Source: Bacteroides ovatus
GTDB lineage: Bacteria > Bacteroidota > Bacteroidia > Bacteroidales > Bacteroidaceae
Reading direction: 5' to 3'
Length of the DNA: 37,410 nucleotides
Assembly: GCA_030844565.1 (NCBI GenBank)
Contig: JAUUNK010000028.1
Coordinates: 1-37,410, forward strand
The first letter of the stretch is position 1; each line of letters opens with the position of its first letter. Below the pieces are notes generated by a model. That model saw only the letters and a list, made by a program, of their open reading frames with translations, was not told where the DNA came from and searched no databases. Both the position numbers and the translations under genes were made by a program. Positions 25,089-34,025 of this stretch are shown piece after piece.

Positions 25089-28000
25089 TTATAAGTTAAC
25101 AGATACTCCTAAAGAGAGATTCTTACTCAACGGATATGCTTTTCCCGTAGAACTTCCCATTTCCGGATCCCACAATTTAAAAGCGGACCACGTCAATAAG
25201 TTAGTGCCAATAAAGAAGACACGAACCTTATTAAAATGCACTTTATTAACGAGTTTGGTAGGAAGCGTATAGCCTACTTCCAATGTCTTCAAGCGTAAGT
25301 AAGAACCATCCCGAAGCCAGTAAGTAGATTCTTGGTAGTTATTGGGATTAGGTCCGTAAGTTAACCGGGGATATTCGGCATTCGGGTCCTCCGTAGCCGG
25401 GTCACCGGATATTTCAGCAGAAATCCAGCGATTGGAATTAGCCATTTCTGTCAGCACGTTTCCCCAGCCATCTCCCAAGCTGAACATGTGGACAGTTGAG
25501 CCGTTGATGAAGTAAGTCGATTTTCCCGCTCCTTGAAAATGCAGGTTCACATCCAGCCCTTTCCAGTTGGCAGATACACCAAATCCATAAATAAGGTTGG
25601 GTTTAGTGGTCGCACCGATTGCTACACGGTCATTACTATCTATTTTGCCATCACCGTTCACATCTTTATATTTAATGTCACCCGGCATCACTTTATAGCC
25701 GTCAAAGTCTTGCACAGGACTGTTACGAATGTCATCATAATCTTTAAATAGCCCCAGAGCAATCAAACCTCTTGCCTGGTTCACCCGATGCCCTTTCTGC
25801 ATTTTATACCAATAGTAGTTGTTCTCTTCATCTCGGTCTACTATCTTATTCTTGCTGTAAGTGATATTACCACGCATGGTAAATTTCACATTACCCAGAG
25901 TCTGACGGAAAGTAAAATTGCCATCGAAACCTTCGGAGGTCACCTTACCGACATTCGCACTTGGGTTGCTTTCCAAACCCACCATACCCGGCAGATATTG
26001 GCGCAACATGTAGATTCCTTCCCGTTTTTCGTTAAAGTAGTCCACTGAACCGGATATTTTATCATTGAACAACGAGAAGTCAATACCCAAGTCGTGTTTG
26101 ATAGCAATCTCCCAAGTGACATCCGGCGAAGACAATGAAGAATAACGCATTCCGCCATAGTATCTGTCAAATTCATAATCCCCGAAATTATATCCCCCTG
26201 TATCGACCGTTTTATCGTTTTCTTTCTTGGTCATTGTTTCAATGTTATACAGATATGGGAAACGATTATCACCCAGATTATCATTGCCCACCTTACCATA
26301 GGAATATCTGACCTTAAACATATCCAACCATTCAAGATGCTTCTTTATAAAAGGCTCTTCTGCTACGTTCCAAGCTCCCGAGACGGCAGGGAAAAAGCCA
26401 AAACGATGGCCGGCGGCAAAATTCTCCGAACCGGTATAACCGAAATTAAAATCAATGAAATAACGATAATTCCAATTATAGGTGAACCTTCCAGCTAATC
26501 CTTGGTTGCGTCTGGCAATTCCACGTTTCAAGTCATCACCCAAATCCACCGTCTTCACTTTAGAAGATTGATTGTATTTTAGTGTTCCTCCCAGATGATG
26601 GGCTTTAAATCCACGGTTATAGTGTAGTTCCCATTCAAAGAACTCATTTCTACGTCCGTCGGAACCGCTCTCTTGAAACATTTTCTTTTCTTCAGCTACA
26701 CGGTTATATTTAAGTTCTCCTTCTGTAGTACGGAAACGCTCAGCCTTCCATTGTTCAGGCCATTTCCGACGGTTAATCCAGTTATTATTCTCTGTATCAT
26801 ATCCGAAACGACCTATAAACTTAAGCCCCTTTGTTACAAAGTCCAACTTCTGTTCCAATGTCACATTTGTCTGGATATTGTTTTTCCAGTTTTCCCGGTA
26901 TCCAGTCATAGTAGCTTGTACCCAAGGGTTAAAACGGTCTCCGTTATCATTGCCATAAGCCGGAACTAATCCGTTAGAATATAATTTCGGGACCATAATA
27001 GCATTATATCCCATCAGGGCTGTCCATATAGCATCACTACCCACGCCTGAGTCATTCGCTTTTTGTAACGAACCGGAAACACCTACTTTCAACAGAGTAC
27101 TCTTAGTTATATCTATATCTACATTCATACGATAATTCCAACGACGGAAATTAGCATTTGTGTTGTAGTCTTTTAAAGCTTTGTCCACCTTATACATACC
27201 CTGCTGGTCAAGATAACTACCAGAAACATAATAGCGCGCTGTATTTCCACCACCGTTCATACTTAATGTAGCACGAGTGCTCCAAGAACCTTTTCTCAGC
27301 AGTTCGTCTATCCAGTTAACATTCGGATATAAATCAGGATCCAATCCTAAACGGAATATTTCCAACTCATCCTGCTGATATAAAGGTGCCAGATTGCGTG
27401 TTATTCTCGCTTCATTTGCCATGGAAGCGTATGTATATCCGTCTACAAAATCGGGTACTTGAGTAAGCATATTGTAAAAAGTCTCTGCTTTTGCACTAAT
27501 ATTAATCTTACCGGCTTTACCATGTCTGGTAGTAATCAGCACCACTCCGTTAGCACCCTTTGAACCATAAATAGCTGTAGCAGAGGCATCTTTCAATACA
27601 GAAAAAGACTCAATATCCTCTACATTGATTTCATTCAAATCTCTTTCAAAACCATCTACTAAAACCAATGCAGAGTTACTGGCTCCAAAAGTTGATATAC
27701 CACGAATCCAGAACTCAGAGACACTACCCGGCTTACCTGAGGTTTGCATAGCCAACACACCCGCTACATTTCCGGCAAGAGCACTGGAGATGGAACCGGA
27801 AGGATTGGATTTCAAACTTTCCACGTCTACCGTAGTAATAGCCCCACTTACTGTCAATTTCTTCTGTACACCAGTACCAGTAACCACTACCTCATCAATC
27901 TCCCTGGCACTCGACTCTTTCATTGTGACATTAATCACCCGTTGTTCTTTTACCAAGACCTCAACCTTTTCGAAGCCCACATACGAGAATACCAATTTGC

Positions 28001-28208
28001 GATAAGGAGGCACTTTGATTTTATATCTACCATTTAAGTCGGTGATAGCTCCCAATCCCGGTATATCACTTATCGATACATTCACCCCTATCATGGGTTC
28101 TTTATTTGTATCAGTCACAATACCTGTTACTACGATACTTTCTTGTGCAGAGACATTGCCGGAAAGTCCGAGTAATAGTATACATATAAGCAAAATGTTT
28201 TTCATCAT
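25089..28208 (-). CDS. SusC/RagA TonB-dependent outer-membrane transporter (PUL 1)
   Basis: A 1039-aa protein with a signal peptide ending SGNVSAQ (about residue 22). Domain order: a carboxypeptidase-D-regulatory-like beta domain (about 25-100, VTGIVTDTNKEPMIGVNV...), a TonB-box-like DEVVVTGTG (about 104-112), a plug domain (about 115-225, with the SusC signature SFSVLKDASATAIYGSKGAN), and a 22-strand barrel ending ...KNLSLGVSVNL. It imports the PUL 1 ligand across the outer membrane with TonB energy. There is no STN domain, so it is not of the FecA-like anti-sigma signalling class. It lies 25 bp after the IPT/NHL lipoprotein gene and 16 bp before susD. Confidence 0.95.
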   Translation of the reverse strand: MMKNILLICILLLGLSGNVSAQESIVVTGIVTDTNKEPMIGVNVSISDIPGLGAITDLNGRYKIKVPPYRKLVFSYVGFEKVEVLVKEQRVINVTMKESSAREIDEVVVTGTGVQKKLTVSGAITTVDVESLKSNPSGSISSALAGNVAGVLAMQTSGKPGSVSEFWIRGISTFGASNSALVLVDGFERDLNEINVEDIESFSVLKDASATAIYGSKGANGVVLITTRHGKAGKINISAKAETFYNMLTQVPDFVDGYTYASMANEARITRNLAPLYQQDELEIFRLGLDPDLYPNVNWIDELLRKGSWSTRATLSMNGGGNTARYYVSGSYLDQQGMYKVDKALKDYNTNANFRRWNYRMNVDIDITKSTLLKVGVSGSLQKANDSGVGSDAIWTALMGYNAIMVPKLYSNGLVPAYGNDNGDRFNPWVQATMTGYRENWKNNIQTNVTLEQKLDFVTKGLKFIGRFGYDTENNNWINRRKWPEQWKAERFRTTEGELKYNRVAEEKKMFQESGSDGRRNEFFEWELHYNRGFKAHHLGGTLKYNQSSKVKTVDLGDDLKRGIARRNQGLAGRFTYNWNYRYFIDFNFGYTGSENFAAGHRFGFFPAVSGAWNVAEEPFIKKHLEWLDMFKVRYSYGKVGNDNLGDNRFPYLYNIETMTKKENDKTVDTGGYNFGDYEFDRYYGGMRYSSLSSPDVTWEIAIKHDLGIDFSLFNDKISGSVDYFNEKREGIYMLRQYLPGMVGLESNPSANVGKVTSEGFDGNFTFRQTLGNVKFTMRGNITYSKNKIVDRDEENNYYWYKMQKGHRVNQARGLIALGLFKDYDDIRNSPVQDFDGYKVMPGDIKYKDVNGDGKIDSNDRVAIGATTKPNLIYGFGVSANWKGLDVNLHFQGAGKSTYFINGSTVHMFSLGDGWGNVLTEMANSNRWISAEISGDPATEDPNAEYPRLTYGPNPNNYQESTYWLRDGSYLRLKTLEVGYTLPTKLVNKVHFNKVRVFFIGTNLLTWSAFKLWDPEMGSSTGKAYPLSKNLSLGVSVNL

Positions 28209-28233
28209 ATAAAATGTGTCTGTTAATCATTTA

Positions 28234-29607
28234 TTATTCTTCATAACCAATCTTCCGAATACGGCGGTTTTCACGATCACCGATAAAGAAACATTCTCTT
28301 TCTTCATCATACACAATTCCTTCCGGATGGTTAAAGCGTGCTTCCTGTCGCAAATCCCCGTCATTATATCCGGCAGTTCCATTGCTACCCCGCCCGGCAA
28401 ATGTCGTTACACGTCCTTGAGGCGTCAAAATACGGATACAATGGTTTTCTCTATCGCAGAAATAAAAGTCATATTCATCACTGCTACCCTTATATGCGGG
28501 ATTCTTCACAAAAGTACCCTGCCTCGGTCTGTTCAGGCGCGCTTTTTTACCTACTCCATCTACCCAAGCGGCATCACCTTGGGAACCACAAATAATATAA
28601 GGAGTAGTAAGCCTTTTAGTCTTCCAATCATAATCAGAACGTAAGATATAATGTTTGTTTACAACGACGATATATGCATAGTTCCCGCTTGGATGAAATT
28701 GGATATGAAATTCCCAACCACTATCTTGTATGGTGAATAACGGAACCGTTTCCGATGTATTAAAGTCATAACGAAATACCTGACCGGCATTATATGAATT
28801 AAAATATAATTCTCCATTTACCGGATGTGTATCTGCGCCATTACAGTTTTGTCCTTTTGTCAATTCTGTGATTGTTTTAAATCCTGATTCACGGGTAAGC
28901 ACATAGTTATTAGGTCTATCCACATTCCCTTGGTCATTTGTAATAATCATACTATCCGCTTGGTGTGTCCAACAAATAGTACGTACTTTACTCAAACCGC
29001 TATATACGGTACTTACATACTCTTTCTCAAAATCAATCAGGCGAGTAGGATGTTGTTCTCCCACCAGATATAAATGATTATGATTTTTAGGGTCAAACGA
29101 CAACCATACAGAACCTCCAAACCCACCACAATCATCAAACGGTCCATCCTTCAGGTCATATTTGGTGTTACCATCATACATAGTACCTAAGAATGTAGTT
29201 ACAAGCATCTTTTTCTTGTAAACAAACTTTTCCTGGGCCTGAGCATTTGCAACTTCTTCTCCTTCTTCATTGACTATGCTCAACTGTATATCTCCATCAT
29301 AGGCTTTAGCTGGCACTACACAATAAAGACTTTTACCTTGTGTACCAATAACTTTAGCAGATTGTCCGCCAATAGTCACTTTAATTTTGGAAACATCGCT
29401 CCCGAAATTTTCTCCATATAGAAGCATTCGAGTGCCTAACCCTCCTTCTTTAGGATTAAAATCTGAAATTACGACAGGCTTGCTAGGATCGAAATTTCCT
29501 ACTGCTACATCATCATCTTTGCAGCTGACGAAGCAAAGACCAATCACGGCTAGCACCACATATTTAATGTGCTCACGCATGATTTTTGCACTACTTTTCA
29601 TTTTCAT
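28234..29607 (-). CDS. IPT/TIG plus NHL-repeat surface lipoprotein
   Basis: A 457-aa protein with a lipobox ending FVSC (Cys at about 27). The Cys is followed by KDDD, which matches the acidic export signal that sends Bacteroides lipoproteins to the cell surface. Residues about 38-120 form an IPT/TIG Ig-like domain (PVVISDFNPKEGGLGTRMLL; AKVIGTQGKSLYCVVPA). The rest is a beta-propeller with NHL-type blades, clearest near the end (YDFYFCDRENHCIRILTP and GIVYDEERECFFIGDREN). IPT/NHL lipoproteins are frequent PUL partners and are thought to bind glycans or glycoproteins. An internal ATG eight codons in is an alternative start. It is unusual in preceding susC; the truncated DUF4965 fragment lies upstream with a 43-bp gap. 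Confidence 0.85.
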   Translation of the reverse strand: MKMKSSAKIMREHIKYVVLAVIGLCFVSCKDDDVAVGNFDPSKPVVISDFNPKEGGLGTRMLLYGENFGSDVSKIKVTIGGQSAKVIGTQGKSLYCVVPAKAYDGDIQLSIVNEEGEEVANAQAQEKFVYKKKMLVTTFLGTMYDGNTKYDLKDGPFDDCGGFGGSVWLSFDPKNHNHLYLVGEQHPTRLIDFEKEYVSTVYSGLSKVRTICWTHQADSMIITNDQGNVDRPNNYVLTRESGFKTITELTKGQNCNGADTHPVNGELYFNSYNAGQVFRYDFNTSETVPLFTIQDSGWEFHIQFHPSGNYAYIVVVNKHYILRSDYDWKTKRLTTPYIICGSQGDAAWVDGVGKKARLNRPRQGTFVKNPAYKGSSDEYDFYFCDRENHCIRILTPQGRVTTFAGRGSNGTAGYNDGDLRQEARFNHPEGIVYDEERECFFIGDRENRRIRKIGYEE

Positions 29608-29650
29608 AATAAATACGATTTTAGAGGTAAAATATTAATTGACATATTTG

Positions 29651-30265
29651 CTAATTATCCATGATTTTATCCATCAAAACTTTCATCCAATACCCCCCAA
29701 TCACCGAACGCGCTTTAAATCCGGTCATCTTACCAGTCTTGGTATCATGCCAGTCGCTAATAGGTACACGGGAAGTTGTCTCATTGATGTATTTATAGAG
29801 AGGAACTACAAATTCTTCAAAAGTTGCTCTATCGGAAGACATAGCTGCCGTCCACATAATCCAGTCAGACTTTGTATAATCTTTCCGAGAATCGAGTGGT
29901 AAACCATAAAGATTTTGTTTAGTCAAATAATAATTGATTTCTTTATTCCTCACGCTATTGGAAAAAAGATTCAAACTCCACATCTTATCCCATACCATAT
30001 TGTACTTCTGACTCCAAGTGTTAGACCGGTCAAAAGCAAGGCGGTAGTGATCGCCTTCATTTGCCATTTCCTCCCATTTCATCGACATCCTTTTAGCTAT
30101 GGCTGCATATTTATCGGCTATATCACAAAAACCAAGAAGGCGGGCCATCTCACTATATCCAGCTATCCCAACAATAGCTTTTACGGACAAGTTAGCATTA
30201 TGTGCCCAGTGCCCAGCAAAGTCGTCGGTGCAGAGTTGGTTCTGCGGGTCCTGTCCAAACCGCAT
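29651..30265 (-). pseudogene. C-terminal fragment of a glutaminase-like (DUF4965/GtaA-type) gene
   Basis: 204 codons from an internal ATG match the C-terminal catalytic-like helical domain of the DUF4965/GtaA family (NQLCTDDFAGHWAHNANLS; KAIVGIAGYSEMARLLG; WNMV-like KYNMVWDKMW; DWHDTKTGKMTGFKARSVIG). Full proteins have about 600 further residues ahead of this point (DUF4964, DUF5127 and the start of DUF4965) and a signal peptide, all missing here. The upstream frame holds only seven unrelated codons before a stop. The 3' end is nearly identical to the gene entering at the right window edge (37314-37410). It is probably inactive: no signal peptide and half a domain. It may still be transcribed as the head of the PUL 1 mRNA. 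Confidence 0.75.
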
Positions 30266-30269
30266 ACCC

Positions 30270-30403
30270 TTAATGTAAGCCGTTGATTATCTGGGTGTTC
30301 TCTTGTATAGTGTCGTATTTGTATTGTAATTCAAGCATTTCTCGAGGCTTTTTTGAAGAATTTATTCTCTCTTCAATAACTCTATTATTTCTGGATCAGG
30401 CAT
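30270..30403 (-). pseudogene. 5' fragment of an unknown gene, frameshifted, fused to the DUF4965 break
   Basis: On the minus strand an ATG at 30403 opens MPDPEIIELLKRE and stops. An overlapping frame continues through KKPREMLELQYKYDTIQENT and stops at 30270-30272, four bases before the ATG of the truncated DUF4965 copy. The protein-like, charged helix-rich sequence suggests the beginning of a real gene that lost its 3' end in the same event that removed the 5' end of DUF4965. The family is not recognised. Confidence 0.35.
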
Positions 30404-31051
30404 GATAAAGTTTGCTATTCTATAAGAAATTATTCTACATGTTTAAAAAATCATACTATAAGAACGACAACTTAATGATTAATGTCATAATATGGACAGT
30501 TCTTAAATTGTCTTGGTTTCTGTGACCGACTGCCGTCGATTCAACCAGTACTGAGATAATGTGGAAAATTATGGAATAAAGAAAAAGAAATAGCAAAGTA
30601 GGTTACTGAAACACGTGTATGAGTCCTGGAAGATATTCAAATTGTATGATAATATAAATATATAGTTACCTTTATTATGTAATTTTTTTCTTCATTACAC
30701 TCTGATTAACATGTTTTCCGGATGGTGTAGCTATGTGTATAGGATAGCGTCACCCTTTAGACGGGATGGTGTAGCTATCCGAGCTGTATGGTGTAGCCAT
30801 CCTGAAAAAGAGGATATATTCTATAACTTAAAGAGAATATTATAAACAGAGCATTTTTAACTTCTATTTCTGACCTTGTTTTAACAAGAAGTAAGCGTAT
30901 CCCAATTTTATTAAAATCTAAAAGATTGAGGAATAATCCTTAATCTTTATAAATTGAAGAGACACGAACCTATTGAAAGAGGAAATATCTAAATTCAATC
31001 TTTTATATATCACATATCTATATACAAAAACATTTTATCCTTTTTAATTAA
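30404..31051. other. AT-rich intergenic debris zone between the two PULs
   Basis: This ~650-bp stretch contains no convincing open frame, no TAnnTTTG box reading leftward into PUL 1, and no RNA gene I can recognise. Its only structured element is the 22-bp-period palindrome array at 30720-30807. It lies between the gene fragments next to the truncated DUF4965 copy and a possible plus-strand remnant (31052-31276). Confidence 0.5.
30720..30807. repeat. Array 3: four 22-bp hairpin units between the PULs
   Basis: Units begin at 30720, 30742, 30764 and 30786, exactly 22 bp apart. Units 1 and 3 share GGATGGTGTAGCTAT. Unit 2 resembles the opposite strand (GGATAGCGTCACC), and unit 4 is GTATGGTGTAGCCATCC. 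Each can fold as a short hairpin (ATGG...CCAT or GGAT...ATCC). The array lies in non-coding DNA. Its sequence is unrelated to arrays 1 and 2 but the period is identical. Confidence 0.7.
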
Positions 31052-31276
31052 GGGGACTTTCCTATTCATTTAGGACGCAGATACTCCATTTTATTCTCTA
31101 AATTGGTTTCTTTTCCCAATAATAGGAAGATACGAGAAGGATTATTGGCAAGAAATGAAGAAATTGTTTTCAAGAAATATCAGTTTTGGCTAGACTTAGA
31201 GCAGAGGAATTTACTCAGATTAATCATTCCTCCAAGAATTACTGTCACGTCTTTATACTATACGATTTTTTTGTGA
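31052..31276 (+). pseudogene. Possible plus-strand coding remnant
   Basis: An open frame of 74 codons without an ATG runs from just after a TAA (31049-31051) to TGA at 31274-31276. Its middle reads like real protein (NNRKIREGLLARNEEIVFKK, then YQFWLDLEQRNLLRLIIPPR). There is no start, no ribosome site and no recognisable family. It may be a leftover of a lost gene, or a chance open frame. Confidence 0.2.
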
Positions 31277-31373
31277 TGTTAACTAATTTGAGTTATGTAT
31301 ATCTATTTCTTGGCAACAATGATCTTTTGGTAGGGCTGTTTTATGCAACCCAGCGTTTACGAAACTTTAAAAA

Positions 31374-31414
31374 AAACAGTAGATTCGATACTGTTGCGTG
31401 TGAATCTACTGTTT
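31374..31414 (-). terminator. Strong intrinsic terminator of PUL 2
   Basis: On the minus strand a 13-bp perfect stem (31402-31414 pairing with 31374-31386; core CAGTAGATTC / GAATCTACTG) with a 15-nt loop runs into T residues (TTTTTTTTAAAG, partly within the stem). It lies 12 bp after the stop of the DUF3823-type lipoprotein gene (31427). It should end the PUL 2 transcript and keep it separate from PUL 1. Confidence 0.85.
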
Positions 31415-31426
31415 GAGAAGGATGTC

Positions 31427-32134
31427 TTACTTGAGACGGAATACTTTAGAATATATTCCTTGGTCCGAGTCTCTAGGCCATAAACAAATTCGACCGAACA
31501 ATGTTCCTCTCTTCAAAGCTGTTTGGAACATATTGTTATCTGTGTAGTCTCTGGTTGTAAAACTATAGACTTTGCCAGTTTCATCGTATTCGCCCAGATT
31601 GTCTGTCTCATCATAACGATCTACGTTATGTTCAGCATCGCTGATATACTGAGTGGTACTTAAGAGGATGAATACGCGGTCGATACCCGTGCCTGCTATC
31701 TTGTTCACTGTAAAAGATGCATCTACTTTATTTCCATTCAAAGTCATTCTTGCATCTTCTACTAAATAATAAGGTGTCACTTCTACATCCTGCACAGCCG
31801 TACCGTGGAGGTTCACCTCAATCGTATCGCGTCCTTCGCTGCTCCAGGGACCATTGCCAGCTTTAGTAATCAGCTGATATTGCCCGTCGAAGATGCAAAC
31901 GGAGAATTCTCCGTTTTGGTTGACAAATACGTCTACCGGGTCGTGCTTGGCATAGCCGCGTTGGTATAATTGCAATCTTACCGCCTCGTTTCCACGTAGC
32001 TGCAGGGGTTCTCCTTTATATACCACGCGTCCTTTGATAAAAGAAGTAGGCTCATCATAATTATCCTTCATACATCCTGTCAGCACCAGGGCTGCCAAAA
32101 CAATAGTAGAGAAAATACTGTATATTGTTTTCAT
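31427..32134 (-). CDS. DUF3823-type PUL lipoprotein (PUL 2)
   Basis: A 235-aa lipoprotein (lipobox LVLTGC, Cys at about 21, then MKDNYDEP). The first domain (about 30-120) is a prealbumin/carboxypeptidase-regulatory-like Ig fold (SFIKGRVVYKGEPLQLRG; FSVCIFDGQYQLITKAGNGP). The second (about 125-235) is another beta domain (ARMTLNGNKVDASFTVNKI; ending GRICLWPRDSDQGIYSKVF). This matches DUF3823 proteins, which sit after susD in many PULs and are probably surface accessory or binding proteins. The gene starts 18 bp after susD and is followed by the terminator at 31374-31414. Confidence 0.82.
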   Translation of the reverse strand: MKTIYSIFSTIVLAALVLTGCMKDNYDEPTSFIKGRVVYKGEPLQLRGNEAVRLQLYQRGYAKHDPVDVFVNQNGEFSVCIFDGQYQLITKAGNGPWSSEGRDTIEVNLHGTAVQDVEVTPYYLVEDARMTLNGNKVDASFTVNKIAGTGIDRVFILLSTTQYISDAEHNVDRYDETDNLGEYDETGKVYSFTTRDYTDNNMFQTALKRGTLFGRICLWPRDSDQGIYSKVFRLK

Positions 32135-32152
32135 TTCATTTTTCTTTTAGAG

Positions 32153-34018
32153 TTATTGATAGGGATTCTTCACTAATTTAGGATTGTTGTTGATCCATCC
32201 ATTATCAATTTCAGAGTAATACTGGGTATCAGTGCATTTCAGCGGACGACGCCACAAGTTCAAATCTTGCATGTTCTTTTCTACAAACACCCATTTGCCA
32301 TTGTTCTCATCGCCCGGTGCCACTACCTTGAACGGCCACAAGCCTAAGCGTTGAGAACTACGTGTGTTGGGGTCGCCTGTCCACACCTTGGCTGCTTCCA
32401 TCCAGCGTTTCAGTGTCCACCAACGGTGGCCTTCGAAAGCAAACTCAACGCGGTATTCATGCATAATCTTCTCGTGGTCGATAGTAGCCAGTTCTGAAAT
32501 ACCGGCACGTTTACGAACGGCATTGATGTATTTCAATGCTTCTTTATCTGTGTTGCTGCGAGACAATTCCCAGCTTGCTTCTGCCGCAATCAGATAAGCC
32601 TCGGAAAGACGGAAATATACATTCCACATTTCCGAACCGCGTCCGATGGTACCGGCCGAAGGAGTGGCATCCAGGTATTTGCGAACATAGAAACCGGTAC
32701 GGTTGATTTCACGTGCGTTGCCGCCGTAAGGACCATTGTTGGCAGTAATCAGATTTCCTTGTTCATCAAATGAATTGCGGTCCGAGGTTTTTTCTACCCA
32801 TCTTCCGTCTTTCTTGTTCAATTGTCCTGCCTGCAGTTCAATGACTTTACCGTCGAACGTAGCACCGGGAACGATAATGGAACCCATCAAGCGGGCGTCA
32901 CGTTTCATAAAAAGCTCTGTGGGGTCATCAAAGAACTTGGGATTGTCTAGGCTACCGACTTCAAAAGGCACGTTGGTTCCTTGTTGTTCTGCCGAAGCGT
33001 TTATCGGTTCGAAGGCTTCCACCAGATTCAACAGGACGGATAAGCGGTCGCTTCCCGTATCTTGTTCTATACTTTTCGGCAAGTTCCCTTGGGTGAAACC
33101 GTGAGTCTGTCCGGGAGAAACGTAGTCGCGCGTCCAGATAACTTCCGTATTACCATCTTTCTGGCAAACTGCTTTGTAGAAATTATCCGCGTATGCTTTC
33201 GGAGTGTTTTCGTTGGCAAGCATCAGTTTGTAGGGACCGTTTTCTATGACATCCTTGGCTGCCTCCAAAGCGATGGTATAATATTCCGCGGCTTTAGAAG
33301 CGGGAATACCTACTTCTCCACCCGGAGTGCGCAATTGCGGGTGATTTTCGGGAGTGTTATAAGTGGCAAGAGAAGCGGCTGTGATGGCAGCGCGGGCTTG
33401 CAGCATTTTAGCTACCCAATAGTTAGCACGGCTAGAGTTCTTATTAGTGCTCGTGGAAAGCATCTTTGCTGCTTCCTTACATTCGGAAATCACATAGTCA
33501 TAAAGCTCAACTTCTTTAGAACGAGGAGTTTGCAAAGTAGTGATGTCCATACCGGGAGTATAATCGAATACCTGGTCGCCGATGATGGGAACACCGCCGA
33601 GGCTACGTCCCATGCAGAAATACAACCATGCACGAATATAGCGAACCTCACCCATATAAGCGGTTTTAGTGCTTTCGTCTACTGCCTTCGATTCCTGGAT
33701 ACCTTGCAGGAACTGGTTCAAATCATGTAATAAGGTATAATCATACGGGCGCCATTTGTTACGGTCGATATTCTCGTCGCCATTTGTATCATAGTGGATA
33801 ACTTCGTCGAGCATGGTCCACTCATCCCAGTTATCGATGCGCTGGCCAAACGTAATTCGTCCATAGAAATTTGCCAATACAGACTTCACTAGCGTAGGGT
33901 CTCCGAAAGTCTGATCCTGAGTAAGCAGAGTGTCAGGTGTGGTGTCCAGGAAACCACTACATGCGCTGAATAATGACGCTACAGTTATTGTTACTGCATA
34001 TAAAAATCTTTTTTTCAT
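32153..34018 (-). CDS. SusD/RagB nutrient-binding lipoprotein (PUL 2)
   Basis: A 621-aa lipoprotein (lipobox LFSAC, Cys at about 20, then SGFLDTTPDTLLTQ). The TPR-like helices of SusD are visible (GEVRYIRAWLYFCMGRSLGGVPI; NYWVAKMLQARAAITAASLATYN). The C-terminal RagB region is also present (FRLSEAYLIAAEASWELSRS; YRVEFAFEGHRWWTLKRWM). It forms the extracellular lid of the SusC transporter immediately upstream (7-bp gap). It shares only family-level features with the PUL 1 SusD, so the two PULs probably take different ligands. Confidence 0.95.
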   Translation of the reverse strand: MKKRFLYAVTITVASLFSACSGFLDTTPDTLLTQDQTFGDPTLVKSVLANFYGRITFGQRIDNWDEWTMLDEVIHYDTNGDENIDRNKWRPYDYTLLHDLNQFLQGIQESKAVDESTKTAYMGEVRYIRAWLYFCMGRSLGGVPIIGDQVFDYTPGMDITTLQTPRSKEVELYDYVISECKEAAKMLSTSTNKNSSRANYWVAKMLQARAAITAASLATYNTPENHPQLRTPGGEVGIPASKAAEYYTIALEAAKDVIENGPYKLMLANENTPKAYADNFYKAVCQKDGNTEVIWTRDYVSPGQTHGFTQGNLPKSIEQDTGSDRLSVLLNLVEAFEPINASAEQQGTNVPFEVGSLDNPKFFDDPTELFMKRDARLMGSIIVPGATFDGKVIELQAGQLNKKDGRWVEKTSDRNSFDEQGNLITANNGPYGGNAREINRTGFYVRKYLDATPSAGTIGRGSEMWNVYFRLSEAYLIAAEASWELSRSNTDKEALKYINAVRKRAGISELATIDHEKIMHEYRVEFAFEGHRWWTLKRWMEAAKVWTGDPNTRSSQRLGLWPFKVVAPGDENNGKWVFVEKNMQDLNLWRRPLKCTDTQYYSEIDNGWINNNPKLVKNPYQ

Positions 34019-34025
34019 CGTTTAC

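Noticed and set aside
27790..27900. Possible ApbE flavinylation site (VSGAITT) in the PUL 1 SusC plug
   Set aside because: It matches the normal SusC sequence just after the TonB-box-like motif; it lacks the second Thr/Ser position of the flavinylation motif, and similar text occurs in most SusC proteins.
30404..31426. Mobile element between the PULs
   Set aside because: I found no transposase-like frame, no terminal inverted repeats and no target duplication; the fragments show rearrangement but not its agent.
33062..33730. Plus-strand 222-codon frame opposite the PUL 2 susD
   Set aside because: Antisense shadow of a clear SusD gene with no recognisable motif.
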